NCBI RefSeq assembly: GCF_905404315.1 | Contig: NC_066286.1 | Span: 8,563,501-8,627,500, forward strand | Source of the DNA: Leptidea sinapis | Taxonomy: Eukaryota; Arthropoda; Insecta; Lepidoptera; Pieridae | Length of the DNA: 64,000 nt | Reading direction: 5' to 3' | Shown: piece after piece, positions 54,598-63,754 of the stretch | Layout: each line of letters starts with the position of its first letter | How positions within the stretch are numbered: the first letter of the stretch is position 1 | Program-made: the position numbers and the translations under genes | The notes under the pieces: model-generated | Database searches by the model: none | What the model saw: only the letters and a program-made list of their open reading frames with translations | Told to the model about the DNA's origin: nothing

Positions 54598-56337
54598 TCA
54601 AGAGCACCTTGAGTCTGAGGGTGGTAAGGTGTCTGACGTGAAATTGGTACCCTGATCAGTGAGAATCATCTTGGGTATACCAAATATAGATATGAAGTGT
54701 AACAAGCATTCGCTTGTTTCTTCGGCTGTGGTACTCCGCATGGGATATGCAGAAGAGAACTTCGTGAGGTCATCTTGGACAGTGAGGATATACTTTAACC
54801 TTGCAGTGCCAGCCTCAGGCAGTGGACCTACGACATCGAGAGATATGCGTTGGAATGGAGCAGTTGAAGTGCTTGTGATCTGCATCGGGGCTCTATTTAT
54901 TTTCCTTAAAGCTTTATTTTCCTGACATGATTTACATTGCTTGACATATGTTTCGATGTCACTACGCATACCTTTCCAATAGTACGTTTCTTTAATCCTA
55001 TAGAGCATACGGACGGATCCCAAATGACCTGCCGCGGGGATGTCGTGGTTTTCATACATAATTTTCTTTATTTCGGATGGGGAAGGATATATAATATTAT
55101 TATGATAGATAACTATTTTTATGTTTGTTTCATGGAATAAATAACTCAACATATTATAGATTTTAATAAAATAATGTTTTTCAAATGGGTTTTTCAAATC
55201 AGAAATGCTAATTTCGGAGATATTTTCAATTACTAGTAATTCGTTTCTAATATGTTTAAATGTTTCATAGATTTCAGGATATGTAGCATTATCAAAGTGA
55301 TGAACTCTGGTAAATAAGAGGTAATATATTTTGCTGCCGTTATTTATTTTTATAAAGTTGAATAGTTCCTTTTCACTGCTAATAATACTATCGGAATTTT
55401 CTGAGTTGCCTAGGATTTCTGGGATGTAAGGGTTTGATTCATCCAAGTCAATTGAAGTGGGGATTAGAATTATTTTTGATGGGCTTTTCAACAAACTTTC
55501 ATTGCGTTCTTCGATACAGGTGTCGAAGGTCTTATCCTTATTTGATATTGATTTTAGGAAGGTTGAGTAATCGTCAATTGGCACATCCGGGGATGTACTA
55601 GTGGATGGTAAAGGATCATGTACCTGGACTTCTGGTGTACCTTGTTCTATTAAACAGTCGGGTAGATCGTCTAAGTTTAATTGGGGTAAGTCAGCTGATT
55701 CTTGTTGAGGTAAGTCAGTTAAGTTTTGAAGAGGTAAGTCAAGTAGTTCGTGTTCAATTTCATCCCTTAAGGTGTCAGGAATATTGGATGGTGGATTTAA
55801 TAAATCTTCCTCAGGATTAAATGAGGGTGGAGAGATGAGTAGGTCCATTAAATCTCTATCGAGATTTTGTGATCTTTGTTCGGCGTTCGGGTAAGTTATT
55901 GTGGGGTTTGTCGATTGAATTGGATTCACAGGAAAACGAGAGAGAGCGTCTGCATTGGAATTGGTTCTGCCTTTTTTATACTGAATATCGTACTCGAATT
56001 CTTCGAGTTTTAGTCGCCAACGGACGAGTCTAGATCCCGGATCTTTACAATTAAATAGCCATTGTAGTGGTTTATGGTCGGTTAAAATTTTGAAACGATG
56101 ACCATACAGATACGGTCTAAAGACTTTTGTGCCAAAAATTATGGCTAGACACTCCTTCTCGGTGACACTATAATTACACTCTGCTTTATTAAGTGTACGA
56201 GATGCATAGGCAATTGGACGGTCCTGTCCTACGTTACCTTGGGATAGGATAGCAGAGATAGCAAAGTTTGAGGCGTCGCAAGTTAAAAGAAATGGCTCTG
56301 TGAAATCCGGGTAAGCTAGTATCGGTGCAGTAATCAA
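54598..56337 (-). pseudogene. pol: RNase H and integrase N-terminal/core, broken
   Basis: 579 codons. RNase H at about residues 1-130: LLTCDASNFAISAIL (Asp), YSVTEKECLAIIF (Glu), ILTDHKPLQWLF (Asp), NADALSRFP (Asp). A ~220-residue acidic spacer follows, with repeats of 'LPQQE/LPQLN'. Then the integrase zinc finger HDIPAAGH ... CKSC, and the core with SLDVVGPLPE (first Asp) and ILTDQGTNFTS (second Asp). After TNFTS, about 15-20 residues that normally follow are absent and the frame shifts to a stop, so the Glu of the D,D-E triad is out of frame. The 5' boundary is a one-base indel near 56378 that separates it from the RT frame. Confidence 0.9.
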
Positions 56338-57413
56338 TTTATTTTTGAGTGACTCAAAAGCTGTTCATTATTCCAGCTGAAAGAAGTGTCCTTTTTTAGG
56401 AGAGAAGTTAGTGGTTTGGCTAATTTAGCGAAATCGGGAATGAACCTTCGGTAATACGATACTAACCCAAGAAAGGATTTTATATCCCTGGGGGATTTTG
56501 GAGTTGGGAATTCGGAGACTGATCTAGTCTTTTCGGGATTCGGTTTAACGCCTTCTTCACTAATGATGTGCCCCAAATAGGCAACTTCTTTACGGAGAAA
56601 CTCACATTTTTCAGGTTGTAATTTTAAATTGAAATTTCGGAGTCTATCAAAAACAGATGTGAGGTTTTTTATATGTGAAGCTAGATCATAAGAGTAGATA
56701 ACTATATCATCCAGGTATACGAAGCATCTAGTACCTTGGAGACCAGAGAGACAATTATTCATCAATTTTTGGAAAGTTGAAGGCGCATTTTTAAGGCCGA
56801 ATGGCATCCTAGTAAATTGAAAATGGCCCTGAGGCACTGAAAAGGCTGTTTTGGGTGCGTCATCTGAGGAAATGAGGATCTGATGAAAGCCCGAAGCCAA
56901 GTCGAGAGTAGTAAAGTACTTACTCTTCCCTAACTGGTCCAGGATTTCTGAAATTTGGGGAATTGGATATGTTTCCCCAATTGTGATGTCGTTTAGTTTC
57001 CTATAATCAATTACAATTCTCCATTTGCGTTGCCCCTGGGAATCGGCCTTTTTAGGTACGATCCAGATCGGTGAGCTCCAGGGTGATGATGATGGTTTTA
57101 TAATATTTTGGTTAAGCATTTTATCAATTTGGGTTTCGACTTCCTTCTTATGACATTCAGGGAACCTATATGATTTTGTGTGAACTGGAACATCGGAGCT
57201 CGTTTTGATTCGATGATTAAGTGCAGTAGTATAAGTGAGCTGATCATTGGGTAGATGGAATATGTCGGAGTACTGTGAGCAGAGTTCAATTAGAGCTTGG
57301 GATTCTTCATGATTTAAATGACCAGTCCTTAAAGAGTTTATTACTTCTGTAGTTCGGTCAACGAGCGGTGAAGGTACTGTTAATTTGCAAGGCTGAGGGA
57401 TATAGGGGTTCAA
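56334..57413 (-). pseudogene. pol: reverse transcriptase
   Basis: 359 codons. RT core intact by eye: KWRIVIDYRKLND, YFTTLDLASGFHQI (motif A Asp), FTRMPFGLKNAPSTFQKLMN (motif B), CFVYLDDIVIYS (motif C, YLDD), EFLRKEVAYLGHIISEEGV, LGLVSYYRRFIPDFAKLAKP. The start given is TTG and not real: the frame opens further upstream and overlaps the protease frame by more than 56 bp. Intact relatives have protease and RT in one frame, so an indel lies in 57358-57413. Confidence 0.9.
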
Positions 57414-58422
57414 GATTAAGTTTCAAGTTTGGATTAATGGTTATAGGGGATTCCGATATGTTTGCGACCGTTACGTTAACACGTTTGTTATCTTTGACTC
57501 TTACTATGCAGTTGGATAGAAGTAGGTTATGGGAAAGATGTTGATCCAGGATTAGGCCTTCTTTAAGGTCAGTGTTTTGAATTGAACACTCGATCACAGT
57601 CTCTGTACGAGGTGGAATTACATAGTATGGATCATAAAAATGAAGTGGTATTTTAAAATTACCTATTTTCAAAATGTCTGTGTCATAGTCGATGTTACAG
57701 CTGAATGATGTAAGGAGGTCGGTACCTATGATGCCATCATATGGTAAATTTATATTCGATATGACATGAAACCTATGACAAATCGTTTTCTTTTCGGCCA
57801 GCTGTAATTTTAGACCAAAATGGCCAAGTGTTGGTGTAGTTTCCTCACCTGGATCAATTCCTTTAATATTAATCGATTCCCTTTTTAGATGTTGTTTATA
57901 TAATATACTGGACTGTTTTATTAGTGATATAGCTGATCCTGAGTCAACTAAGAGCGTAAGAGGAACATGTGAAACTTGCGTGTTTAAAAGAACGTGTGGT
58001 AACCACCTTTTAGTTGTGTCTATATTTACTTCGTAAATATTTTGATTGTGAGTGTTTCCTTGATTTGGGCTAGATATGAAATTGGAGACATCGTCGGTTT
58101 GGGGCTGGCTACCCTGTCGGTTAGTACATGGTGAGATGGTAGTAACACTGTCAGTTTGGGGCTGGTTACCCTGTCGGTTAGTGTTGGATTTAAGGTGAGT
58201 AGTACTGTCAGTTTGGGGCTGGCTACCCTGTCGGTTAGTACATAGTAAGATGGTAGTAACACTGTCAGTTTGGGGCTGGTTACCCTGTCGGTTAGTGTTG
58301 GATTTAAGGTGAATAGTACTGTCGGTTTGGGGCTGGCTACCCTGTCGGTTAGTACATGGTAGGAATTTGTGATTTTTGAGTGTTGTGTCGATTTTGGAAG
58401 ATCTCCGGCCCGGACGGCACAA
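57358..58422 (-). CDS. pol: aspartic protease, with 57-bp repeats
   Basis: 354 codons from the frameshift region; in life translated as part of Gag-Pol, so the first codon (TTG) is not a start. The N-terminal third is a tandem repeat of TNRQG(S/N)QPQTDS at 19-residue spacing, five copies. The protease follows at about residues 130-250: VPLTLLVDSGSAISLIKQSS with the catalytic DSG, and the flap-side INLPYDGIIGTDLL. It processes Gag and Pol in the particle (family knowledge). The 3' end runs out of frame near 57360. Confidence 0.85.
   Translation of the reverse strand: MCRPGRRSSKIDTTLKNHKFLPCTNRQGSQPQTDSTIHLKSNTNRQGNQPQTDSVTTILLCTNRQGSQPQTDSTTHLKSNTNRQGNQPQTDSVTTISPCTNRQGSQPQTDDVSNFISSPNQGNTHNQNIYEVNIDTTKRWLPHVLLNTQVSHVPLTLLVDSGSAISLIKQSSILYKQHLKRESINIKGIDPGEETTPTLGHFGLKLQLAEKKTICHRFHVISNINLPYDGIIGTDLLTSFSCNIDYDTDILKIGNFKIPLHFYDPYYVIPPRTETVIECSIQNTDLKEGLILDQHLSHNLLLSNCIVRVKDNKRVNVTVANISESPITINPNLKLNLEPLYPSALQINSTFTAR
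58093..58377 (-). repeat. 5 x 57-bp in-frame tandem repeat
   Basis: Units start at 58093, 58150, 58207, 58264 and 58321 (GTCAGTTTGGGGCTGG). Units alternate in two subtypes, giving a 114-bp higher-order period. The exact 19-codon length keeps the reading frame. Confidence 0.9.
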
Positions 58423-58446
58423 GCGCGGGCCAGGCCTTAGTTTAAA
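58405..58446 (-). promoter_or_regulatory. -1 ribosomal frameshift signal (gag to pro)
   Basis: The last gag codons read GAT TTA AAC TAA, so the heptamer T TTA AAC (58440-58446) is in the zero frame. The six-base spacer TAAGGC (58434-58439) is followed by the stem CTGGCCCG (58426-58433), a 13-nt loop and CGGGCCGG (58405-58412), giving eight pairs including one G-U. Pro lies in exactly the -1 frame. Slippery site, spacer and stem all match the well-known -1 frameshift layout. Confidence 0.85.
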
Positions 58447-59306
58447 TCCTGACCTTGACCGGGTTGAGCACCATCAACCTCGTCTTGGCCATAGGCTTCA
58501 CTAGATGTGTTTTGAAGGAAATTGACACGTGAGAGTGGTCTGAGAGGCACTTGTTTCTGAAAGGTATTTTGTTGGTTACGGAAGCGATTGTTATAGTCGC
58601 GTTTCCGACACACTGATATATCGTGACCCGGTATTTTACAGTATCGGCTAATGATACTTGATGATGGGATTGTTGATACCTGAAAATTAGAAGTTGAAGG
58701 CTGTGAATTGTTGTTTGGATTTGGTGACCTTTGTAGTTGCCGATACTGATTCAAAGGTTTTGGTTTGTGCTCATTATTAGGATTTCTCTTGAAAATACTT
58801 TGTTGAATCCTCTCTTCAGATATCGCGAGGTTTATGGCCTCGTTAAGATTCTTAGGCGACCTGCATCTCACAATGTTCGAGACCCGTGGTTGAAGGCCCA
58901 TAAGGAAATGGTGGAGGGCAAGATCCTCCATAGCGGCTGTACGACCAGGTAACTCTTTAGCTTTAGTGTTAGACAAGGAAATTTCGGTTAATAATTGTGA
59001 GAGGCAAGTTTCCACTCGAAGCGAATACTGGCTAACGTTTTCCTGTGGGTTTTGCCTACTTTCTTGTAAGTCCGTAAGAAGATGTGAATAATGTTTGCGT
59101 TCACAAAACTGGGTTTTAAGAAATTCTCTGAGTTGATCCCAGGATGTGAATTCCTTTATAGAGCAAGCAATTTCTGCCTTTCCATGCAACTGGCTAAGAA
59201 TATATTTAAAAAGAACTGGTCTTTGTGAGTCGGAAGCTAGCTCATATTCACGATTTTGTGAATAGAGACTTTTTGATTTATTGGATTGTATATGATTTAA
59301 GATCAC
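58437..59306 (-). pseudogene. gag, N-terminally truncated
   Basis: 289 codons beginning at GTG. An upstream stop lies only five codons away and there is no ATG, so translation could not start normally. Readable capsid features are PVLFKYILSQLHGKAEIACS, WDQLREFLKTQFCERKHYSH and ENVSQYSLRVETCL, then a Gln/Asn-rich tail. The zinc knuckle reads SRYCKIPGHDISVCRKR: the CX2CX4HX4C pattern has Ser in place of the first Cys. Gypsy-type Gags are usually longer, and the matrix-like N-terminus is missing where the leader repeats begin. Frame ends in TAA at the frameshift site. Confidence 0.8.
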
Positions 59307-59515
59307 TGGAGATTTTGATTACACAATGAATAACACTTTTCACGATCACAGGTTCACGGTTTTATGAATAGTGATTTTTGATTTATTGGGTTTAAGATCA
59401 CTGGAGATTTTTGATTACACGATGAATAACACTTTTCACGATCACAGATTCACACTTTTATGAGTAATGATTTTTATTGGTTTATGAATAATTTAAGGTC
59501 ACTGGGGATTTCCGT
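59270..59515 (-). repeat. leader tandem repeat, ~97-bp unit
   Basis: AAGATCACTGGAGATTTT..GATTACAC.ATGAATAACACTTTTCACGATCACA and TTCAC..TTTTATGA.TA.TGATTTTT recur two to three times between the PBS and the start of the gag frame. The innermost partial unit overlaps the first gag codons (59225-59300), so the gag 5' deletion and the repeat expansion are probably linked. Confidence 0.75.
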
Positions 59516-59533
59516 ATCCCACTTCTGACACCA
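59516..59533 (-). other. primer binding site, tRNA-Leu type
   Basis: The plus strand reads ATCCCACTTCTGACACCA, i.e. a tRNA 3' end with CCA. From memory this is the 3' end of an insect tRNA-Leu. It lies 4 bp inside the 5' LTR. Confidence 0.8.
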
Positions 59534-59537
59534 AAAA

Positions 59538-59798
59538 TGTTATGGGTCTCTTTTGAGTTCGCTTTTTAAAAAAAACATTTATTTAACACAAAGCAATATA
59601 ATATATTATAAGGAATATGAAGACTTGATTATACAATAATAGTTTTAGAGACCCTTGGGCAGAACCGTAACTTATGAGAAGCGAGCACGAACAGGCTGCC
59701 CGCGCGCAGCTAGGGCTTATATAACTGATTCAATAATGCTGGTTGAGATGGAATAGCAATTAAGTCAGCATTAATACCTACATAACTGGGGTATAACA
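59538..59798 (-). repeat. 5' LTR
   Basis: 261 bp. On the minus strand a TATA box TATATAAG (59716-59723) stands before a GC-rich GCCCTAGCTGCGCGCGGGC, and AATAAA (59578-59583) is near the end, as expected for U3-R-U5 signals. Confidence 0.95.
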
Positions 59799-59802
59799 GT
59801 GC
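59799..59802 (-). repeat. LTR element target-site duplication, right
   Basis: GTGC, equal to 51641-51644. Confidence 0.8.
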
Positions 59803-60296
59803 CATGCTTGCGGGGTTCTGCCCTCGAGGATGACGGAATTGAATAGTTTCTGGAGGGTCTTAATTTCAGGGGTACTACCAGCTCTCAGATGCTCAGTTGT
59901 AATTCCATCACCACCCGGCGCCTTGCTGTTTTTAAGCTGTTTTAGGGCCATACTAATCTCGTACAGGCTGACGTCTGAGATATCTTCGATATAGTGTCGG
60001 GTTAATTTGGCTCTTGGGTCTTCAACCTTGTTGGTAACAGGTGCCCGTGCGGTCGTGTAAAACTGTCCATAGAACTTCTCGACCTCCCTCAAAAGTTCGG
60101 GTTTAGATGAAACGACCCTGCCGTCACCGGTCTTCAGCTTTGTCAGTTGGCTCTGCCCGATAGACAAATCTCGTGCGAATACTTTTGAGCCTTTGTTACG
60201 CTCTATGGCAGCTTTCACACGCTGTCTATTTAGCTGCCTATACTGGGAATCATCGTCCGGGGACTGAAGGGTTATTTGGCGTCTTACATCCATCAA
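59803..60296 (-). pseudogene. RTE-type LINE: RT N-terminal region, cut by the LTR element
   Basis: About 165 codons: YRQLNRQRVKAAIERNKGSK, KLKTGDGRVVSSKPELLREV, KFYGQFYTT, then IEDISDVSLYEISMALKQLK and NSKAPGGDGITTEHLRAG (the N-terminal RT motif), TLQKLFNSVILEGRTPQAWH. The reading is cut by the 5' LTR. On the other flank 51416-51640 continues the RT with SIVVLFFKKGDKMLLKNYRP and ISLLSHVYKLFSRV. Confidence 0.8.
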
Positions 60297-60389
60297 TTTG
60301 AGGGTATAATCTGAGATTCTTCCGGTTCCTTTTGAACGGTTGGCCTTGAAGAACTTAGACCCCTCGTGGCAACTGCCCCGAACATATTG

Positions 60390-60773
60390 TTATATGTAAA
60401 AAAAAAAAATATACTCGTCCACATCTAAGCAGTCACCGAGGCATTCGAAGCGGTTTTGCAATTCGAGTTGAAAGTTTTCGGGGTTTTGGATCTGGATGGG
60501 TGCGGGTTGGAGCGTAGACTTCACCAGTCGAAACCGCTCCAGTTTTGGATTGATATTCAATGTGCCTCTTACTAAGCGGTGATCACTCCCAGTTTTCACT
60601 GAGTTGATCATGGAGACATCATTGAAAATTTGTCTTTTCGTCGACATAATGAAGTTGATCTCATTTTTAGTGGCACCATCGGGGCTGATCCAAGTCCATT
60701 TGGGTTGTTCTGGCTTCATGAAGAAGGAGTTCACCATATAGAGATCCTCCTTCTCCATGAAGTCAGCCAGCAT
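60390..60773 (-). pseudogene. RTE-type LINE: endonuclease C-terminal half
   Basis: 127 codons with EDLYMVNSFFMKPEQPKWTW, SPDGATKNEINFIMSTKRQI and KTGSDHRLVRGTLNI; the SDHRLV motif carries the catalytic His of the AP-type endonuclease. A TAG at 60774-60776 separates it from the previous piece, in the same frame. Confidence 0.8.
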
Positions 60774-60983
60774 CTAGCCTCGGGCGATCCGATTTCCATA
60801 ACCAAATTTTCCCACTCTCAACTCATCGCCGCTACGTTTGCCCAGTTCTGCATTGAAGTCTGCCATGAAAACGTTGAAGTGAGTCTTTGGAGAGTGAATG
60901 GCTGTTGAGATGTCCTCATACATAGCCTCCACCTCGTCGTCTGAGTGTGTCGAAGTCGGAGCGTAGACCTGAATGACCTTCAA
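60774..60983 (-). pseudogene. RTE-type LINE: endonuclease middle
   Basis: 69 codons: VIQVYAPTSTHSDDEVEAMY, HFNVFMADFNAELGKRSGDE (the D.N motif) and VGKFGYGNRIARG then TAG. Together with its neighbours this is the target-nicking domain. Confidence 0.8.
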
Positions 60984-61154
60984 CGAATACCGTACAGTAA
61001 TTCTGAGTATTAGGCTACCCTAGTCGACTCGCTCCCCACCTCAGTTACGTTATTGACGAGAGACTTGTGAACGAGGAACCCGACACCACCCTGGGACAGT
61101 TAGTCGCCCTCCCAGAAGTAAAGCATGTGTCTGGAATTTAGGATTATCGAGTCC

Positions 61155-61418
61155 TCACCCTCGTCTTCGGACCTCAGATAACCCCACGACATCCCATCGT
61201 AATCTGCTCATAGCTTCCTCCAGTTCCTCCAAGTTCTCGTCGGTCCGCAGTGTCTTGACATTGTATGTTTCCTGGGCCAATGGCCTTCGATTGTGGTAGC
61301 GCTGCCGCACCCGGGTATTCTTAGCACCCCCTGCCCCGTCGCTTATGTGGCTGCTACCGTGGCCAACACGAGCGGGTCCGCCGGGGACTGGGGGCCGGGG
61401 CCTTATTGTGTCTATCAT
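61155..61418 (-). pseudogene. RTE-type LINE: N-terminus and endonuclease start
   Basis: 87 codons from a plausible true start ATGATAGACACAATAAGG. A Pro/Gly-rich leader is followed by QETYNVKTLRTDENLEELEE and WDVVGLSEVRRRGE, the first endonuclease motif with its catalytic Glu. The frame then breaks before 61140. Confidence 0.8.
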
Positions 61419-61439
61419 ATTTTTTGAGTGGTATTTTGC

Positions 61440-61570
61440 GTCCCAATATAATGCAATAAGAATGACTTATCGGATATATTGGTACAGCTTCAGATTATTG
61501 ACAGGTACTTACTGACAGTAGAACGTAGTAATTTATCTCTATCTGTAGATAGTTTATAATGAACAGCCGT
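61440..61570. repeat. MITE, right half of the interrupted copy
   Basis: CCCAATATAATGCAATAAGAATGACTTATCGGATATATTGGTACAGCTTC continues the MITE exactly where 50367 stopped, and ends GAACAGCCGT with a target TA at 61571-61572. Confidence 0.8.
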
Positions 61571-62104
61571 TAAATGGCATCTTAAGCAAAGCGCTAATTA
61601 TTGGTAAGAAAGCTGGCATTCTTTATTTGTTTGTGGGAAAGGACTTAAGGACTTCCTCGGCGGAAAAAGGGTGTTCTTGTACGTTGGAAGAACCTTTAAG
61701 TGTGTAGGTTTCTTCGCTATTACACTGGAAATACACCTAATTTTAAGGGCCTGGTCTGACGGTTCAAAATACGTACTTGACGATGGTAACCTTAACTTGG
61801 TAAGCCATTGAAATGAATGTTCAAAAGTACAAGTATAATTACTGTTGTATTGATTCGTTCAATATAAATGACATAATAGATTTAATGTTTATCATACAGA
61901 TGTACTTTTGATAATGAACCAGTAAACATAAAACATCGAATTACAACAACTGCAATGCGTCTCCCGTGGGATATTTAAGAGATATATTTATTGTGTGGAT
62001 GTTACATTTGGGATATTAATTGTGAATGCAGGTGTGAAATGTTGTGTAAAGCTGTGGAACGGCCTAAGTTCCGTGTTCGGTCAAATTTAAAAACATAATG
62101 TGAC
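61571..62104. other. unassigned stretch
   Basis: Nothing recognised. Confidence 0.4.
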
Positions 62105-62535
62105 ATCGGGGACCCAGTGCTCTGTGAACGGCTGGATCATTTGGCGTTGCGTAGAGACGTCGCTTCATTGTGTATTCTCTACCGTGGGAACTGTTCCGAA
62201 AAACTGTTTCACCTGATTCCTGCCGCCGAATTTCACCTTTACACGACACGCCACAAATTAGGTTATCATCCCCGCCATCTTGATGTGTGGCGGTCCTCCA
62301 CAGTGCGGTTTTCAAGGAGCTTTCTTCCACGTACTACAAAGCTGTGGAATGAACTTCCTTTTTCGGTGTTTCCGGGAAGATACGACATGGGTTATTTCCA
62401 AAAAAGTGCGTACACCTTATTCAAAGGCCGGCAACGCTCCTGTGATTCCTCTGGTATTGCAAGAGAATGTGGGCGGCGGTGATCACTTTAAACCAGGTGT
62501 CCCGTACGCTCTTTTGTCCTCCTTTTCCATAAAAA
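62105..62535 (+). mobile_element. CR1-like LINE, 3' 0.43 kb
   Basis: 5'-truncated copy beginning ATCGGGGACCCAGTGCTCTGTGAACG, open through RRDVASLCILYRGNCSEKLF, HKLGYHPRHLDVWRSSTVRF, LPRTTKLWNELPFSVFPGRY to the normal stop, then CCATAAAAAATAAA. It has a 15-bp internal deletion relative to 32840 (CGCATTTATCACGGG) but keeps its frame for 121 codons. Confidence 0.85.
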
Positions 62536-62937
62536 ATAAATACTAGAAGTGACATAGTTGAGTTAAACATGTCGCCTTATTGGTGATGTTAATACCTCGT
62601 TTATGTGTGCATCGCAACCTACGAAACACACACATGTACACGACGAGATTCGGATATCGAAACTCGTCATCCGACAGTCACTCGCCAAAGAGGATGAAAA
62701 TACTACGTAATAAGACTCGGGACTGCCTAAGTAAAAATTGCAATTTAGTTAAGTATGAAACGTGCAGTTATATTTGACATAAGTTTGAAATAGTAATTAC
62801 ATTATGTCAACGAAGTATAATCCTACTGTGTGAAAGCGAACAGTAGCTTAAAACGTGGTGGATTCGGCTATCTCCATTTTTTACTAGATTATACTCGTCA
62901 TCTGTCAATCTATCAATCACAGCACGTTATTTTTGTA
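62536..62937. other. unassigned stretch
   Basis: Nothing recognised. Confidence 0.4.
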
Positions 62938-63260
62938 AAAATAAGGGACGAGACACGCAGGGCGTTCCGCTGGTGATGGTAATTGATACGCCCTGTCCAT
63001 TACAATGCAGTGCCGCTCAGGATTCTTGAAAATCCCCAAAAATTCTGAGCGGCACTACAGCTGCGCTCGTCACCTTGAGACATAAGATGTTAAGTCAAAT
63101 GAGACTTAACATTAACATAACACAGCCCAGTAATCTCACTAGCCACGGCGCCCTTCAGACCGAAACACATTAATACTTACGCATACTTCACGGCAGAAAT
63201 AGGTGCCGTTATGGTACCCATAATCTAGCCGGCATCCTGTGCAAAGGAGTCTCCCACTAG
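62938..63260 (-). repeat. repeat family F, full-length inverted copy
   Basis: From AAAATAAGGGACGAGACACGCAGGGCG to GCCGGCATCCTGTGCAAAGGAGTCTCCCACTAG. It contains a perfect 12-bp inverted repeat, AGTGCCGCTCAG (63009-63020) and CTGAGCGGCACT (63045-63056). Confidence 0.8.
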
Positions 63261-63754
63261 TAATTTAACCATTTCATATAATTGAATCTCTTTTTTCTTA
63301 GAGAGTTTCGTTAAGCCAGTCACTCGACTCTAGTCGCACACCAGAGCACATGCTCTGAAATTGCGTACCTCTTGTTCTTCAATTCAACAATATCATAATT
63401 AGTTTCATGGTGTTTAATTGAATAACGTACCAATCCGTATAAGCTGCAGTACCTGCGTTTTAGGTGAACAATAGACAACTAGCGATTAAGTAGTGATTTA
63501 GTATTAATTGGAACAGCGGACATAAAACAACGTACACATTGAAATGATGAAAATGAAATTTAAATAACAGCTTTTTTCTTACATTTAATATAATTGGACC
63601 ATTGTATATAGGTATAAGTTCATAGTGGAGCGGTAGTTTTTGACAATTCCTCTCGTGTCTATATTAACCTACCTGACCTTTCGTATCTAACCTTAGCTAA
63701 CGTATCCATAGCTTACTAATTCGATAAAATATACCATATATGGCATGGCAAATC
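63261..63754. other. unassigned stretch
   Basis: Nothing recognised. Confidence 0.4.

Larger units (their letters stand above)
51645..59798 (-). mobile_element. errantivirus-type Gypsy LTR retrotransposon with env
   Basis: An 8154-bp element on the minus strand: 5' LTR 59538-59798, tRNA-Leu PBS, leader repeats, gag, pro, RT, RNase H, integrase, env, polypurine tract, 3' LTR 51645-51907. An env gene of the insect fusion-protein type places it in the errantivirus (insect endogenous retrovirus) branch. The near-identical LTRs and intact 4-bp TSD mean recent insertion, into the RT of an older RTE-type LINE. Gag, pol and env are all damaged, so this copy could move only with proteins supplied from elsewhere. 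Confidence 0.95.
50368..61439 (-). mobile_element. RTE-type LINE, interrupted by an LTR retrotransposon
   Basis: About 2.9 kb of LINE once the 8.15-kb insert is removed. It runs from a start methionine region at 61418 to a 3' end (minus strand) TGTCCAGCAGTGGACGTTTT then CCGGCTGATGATG. Its flanks GTCCTAATAT (50358-50367) and GTCCCAATAT (61440-61449) are an imperfect 10-bp TSD inside the MITE. The order is endonuclease then RT, in one protein in intact members. Stops and frame shifts scatter through it, and the RT is split by the insertion at 51641/59802. Confidence 0.85.

Noticed and set aside
57358..57413. Second programmed frameshift between protease and RT
   Set aside because: No slippery heptamer or stem was found in the overlap and relatives have protease and RT in one frame, so an indel is preferred.
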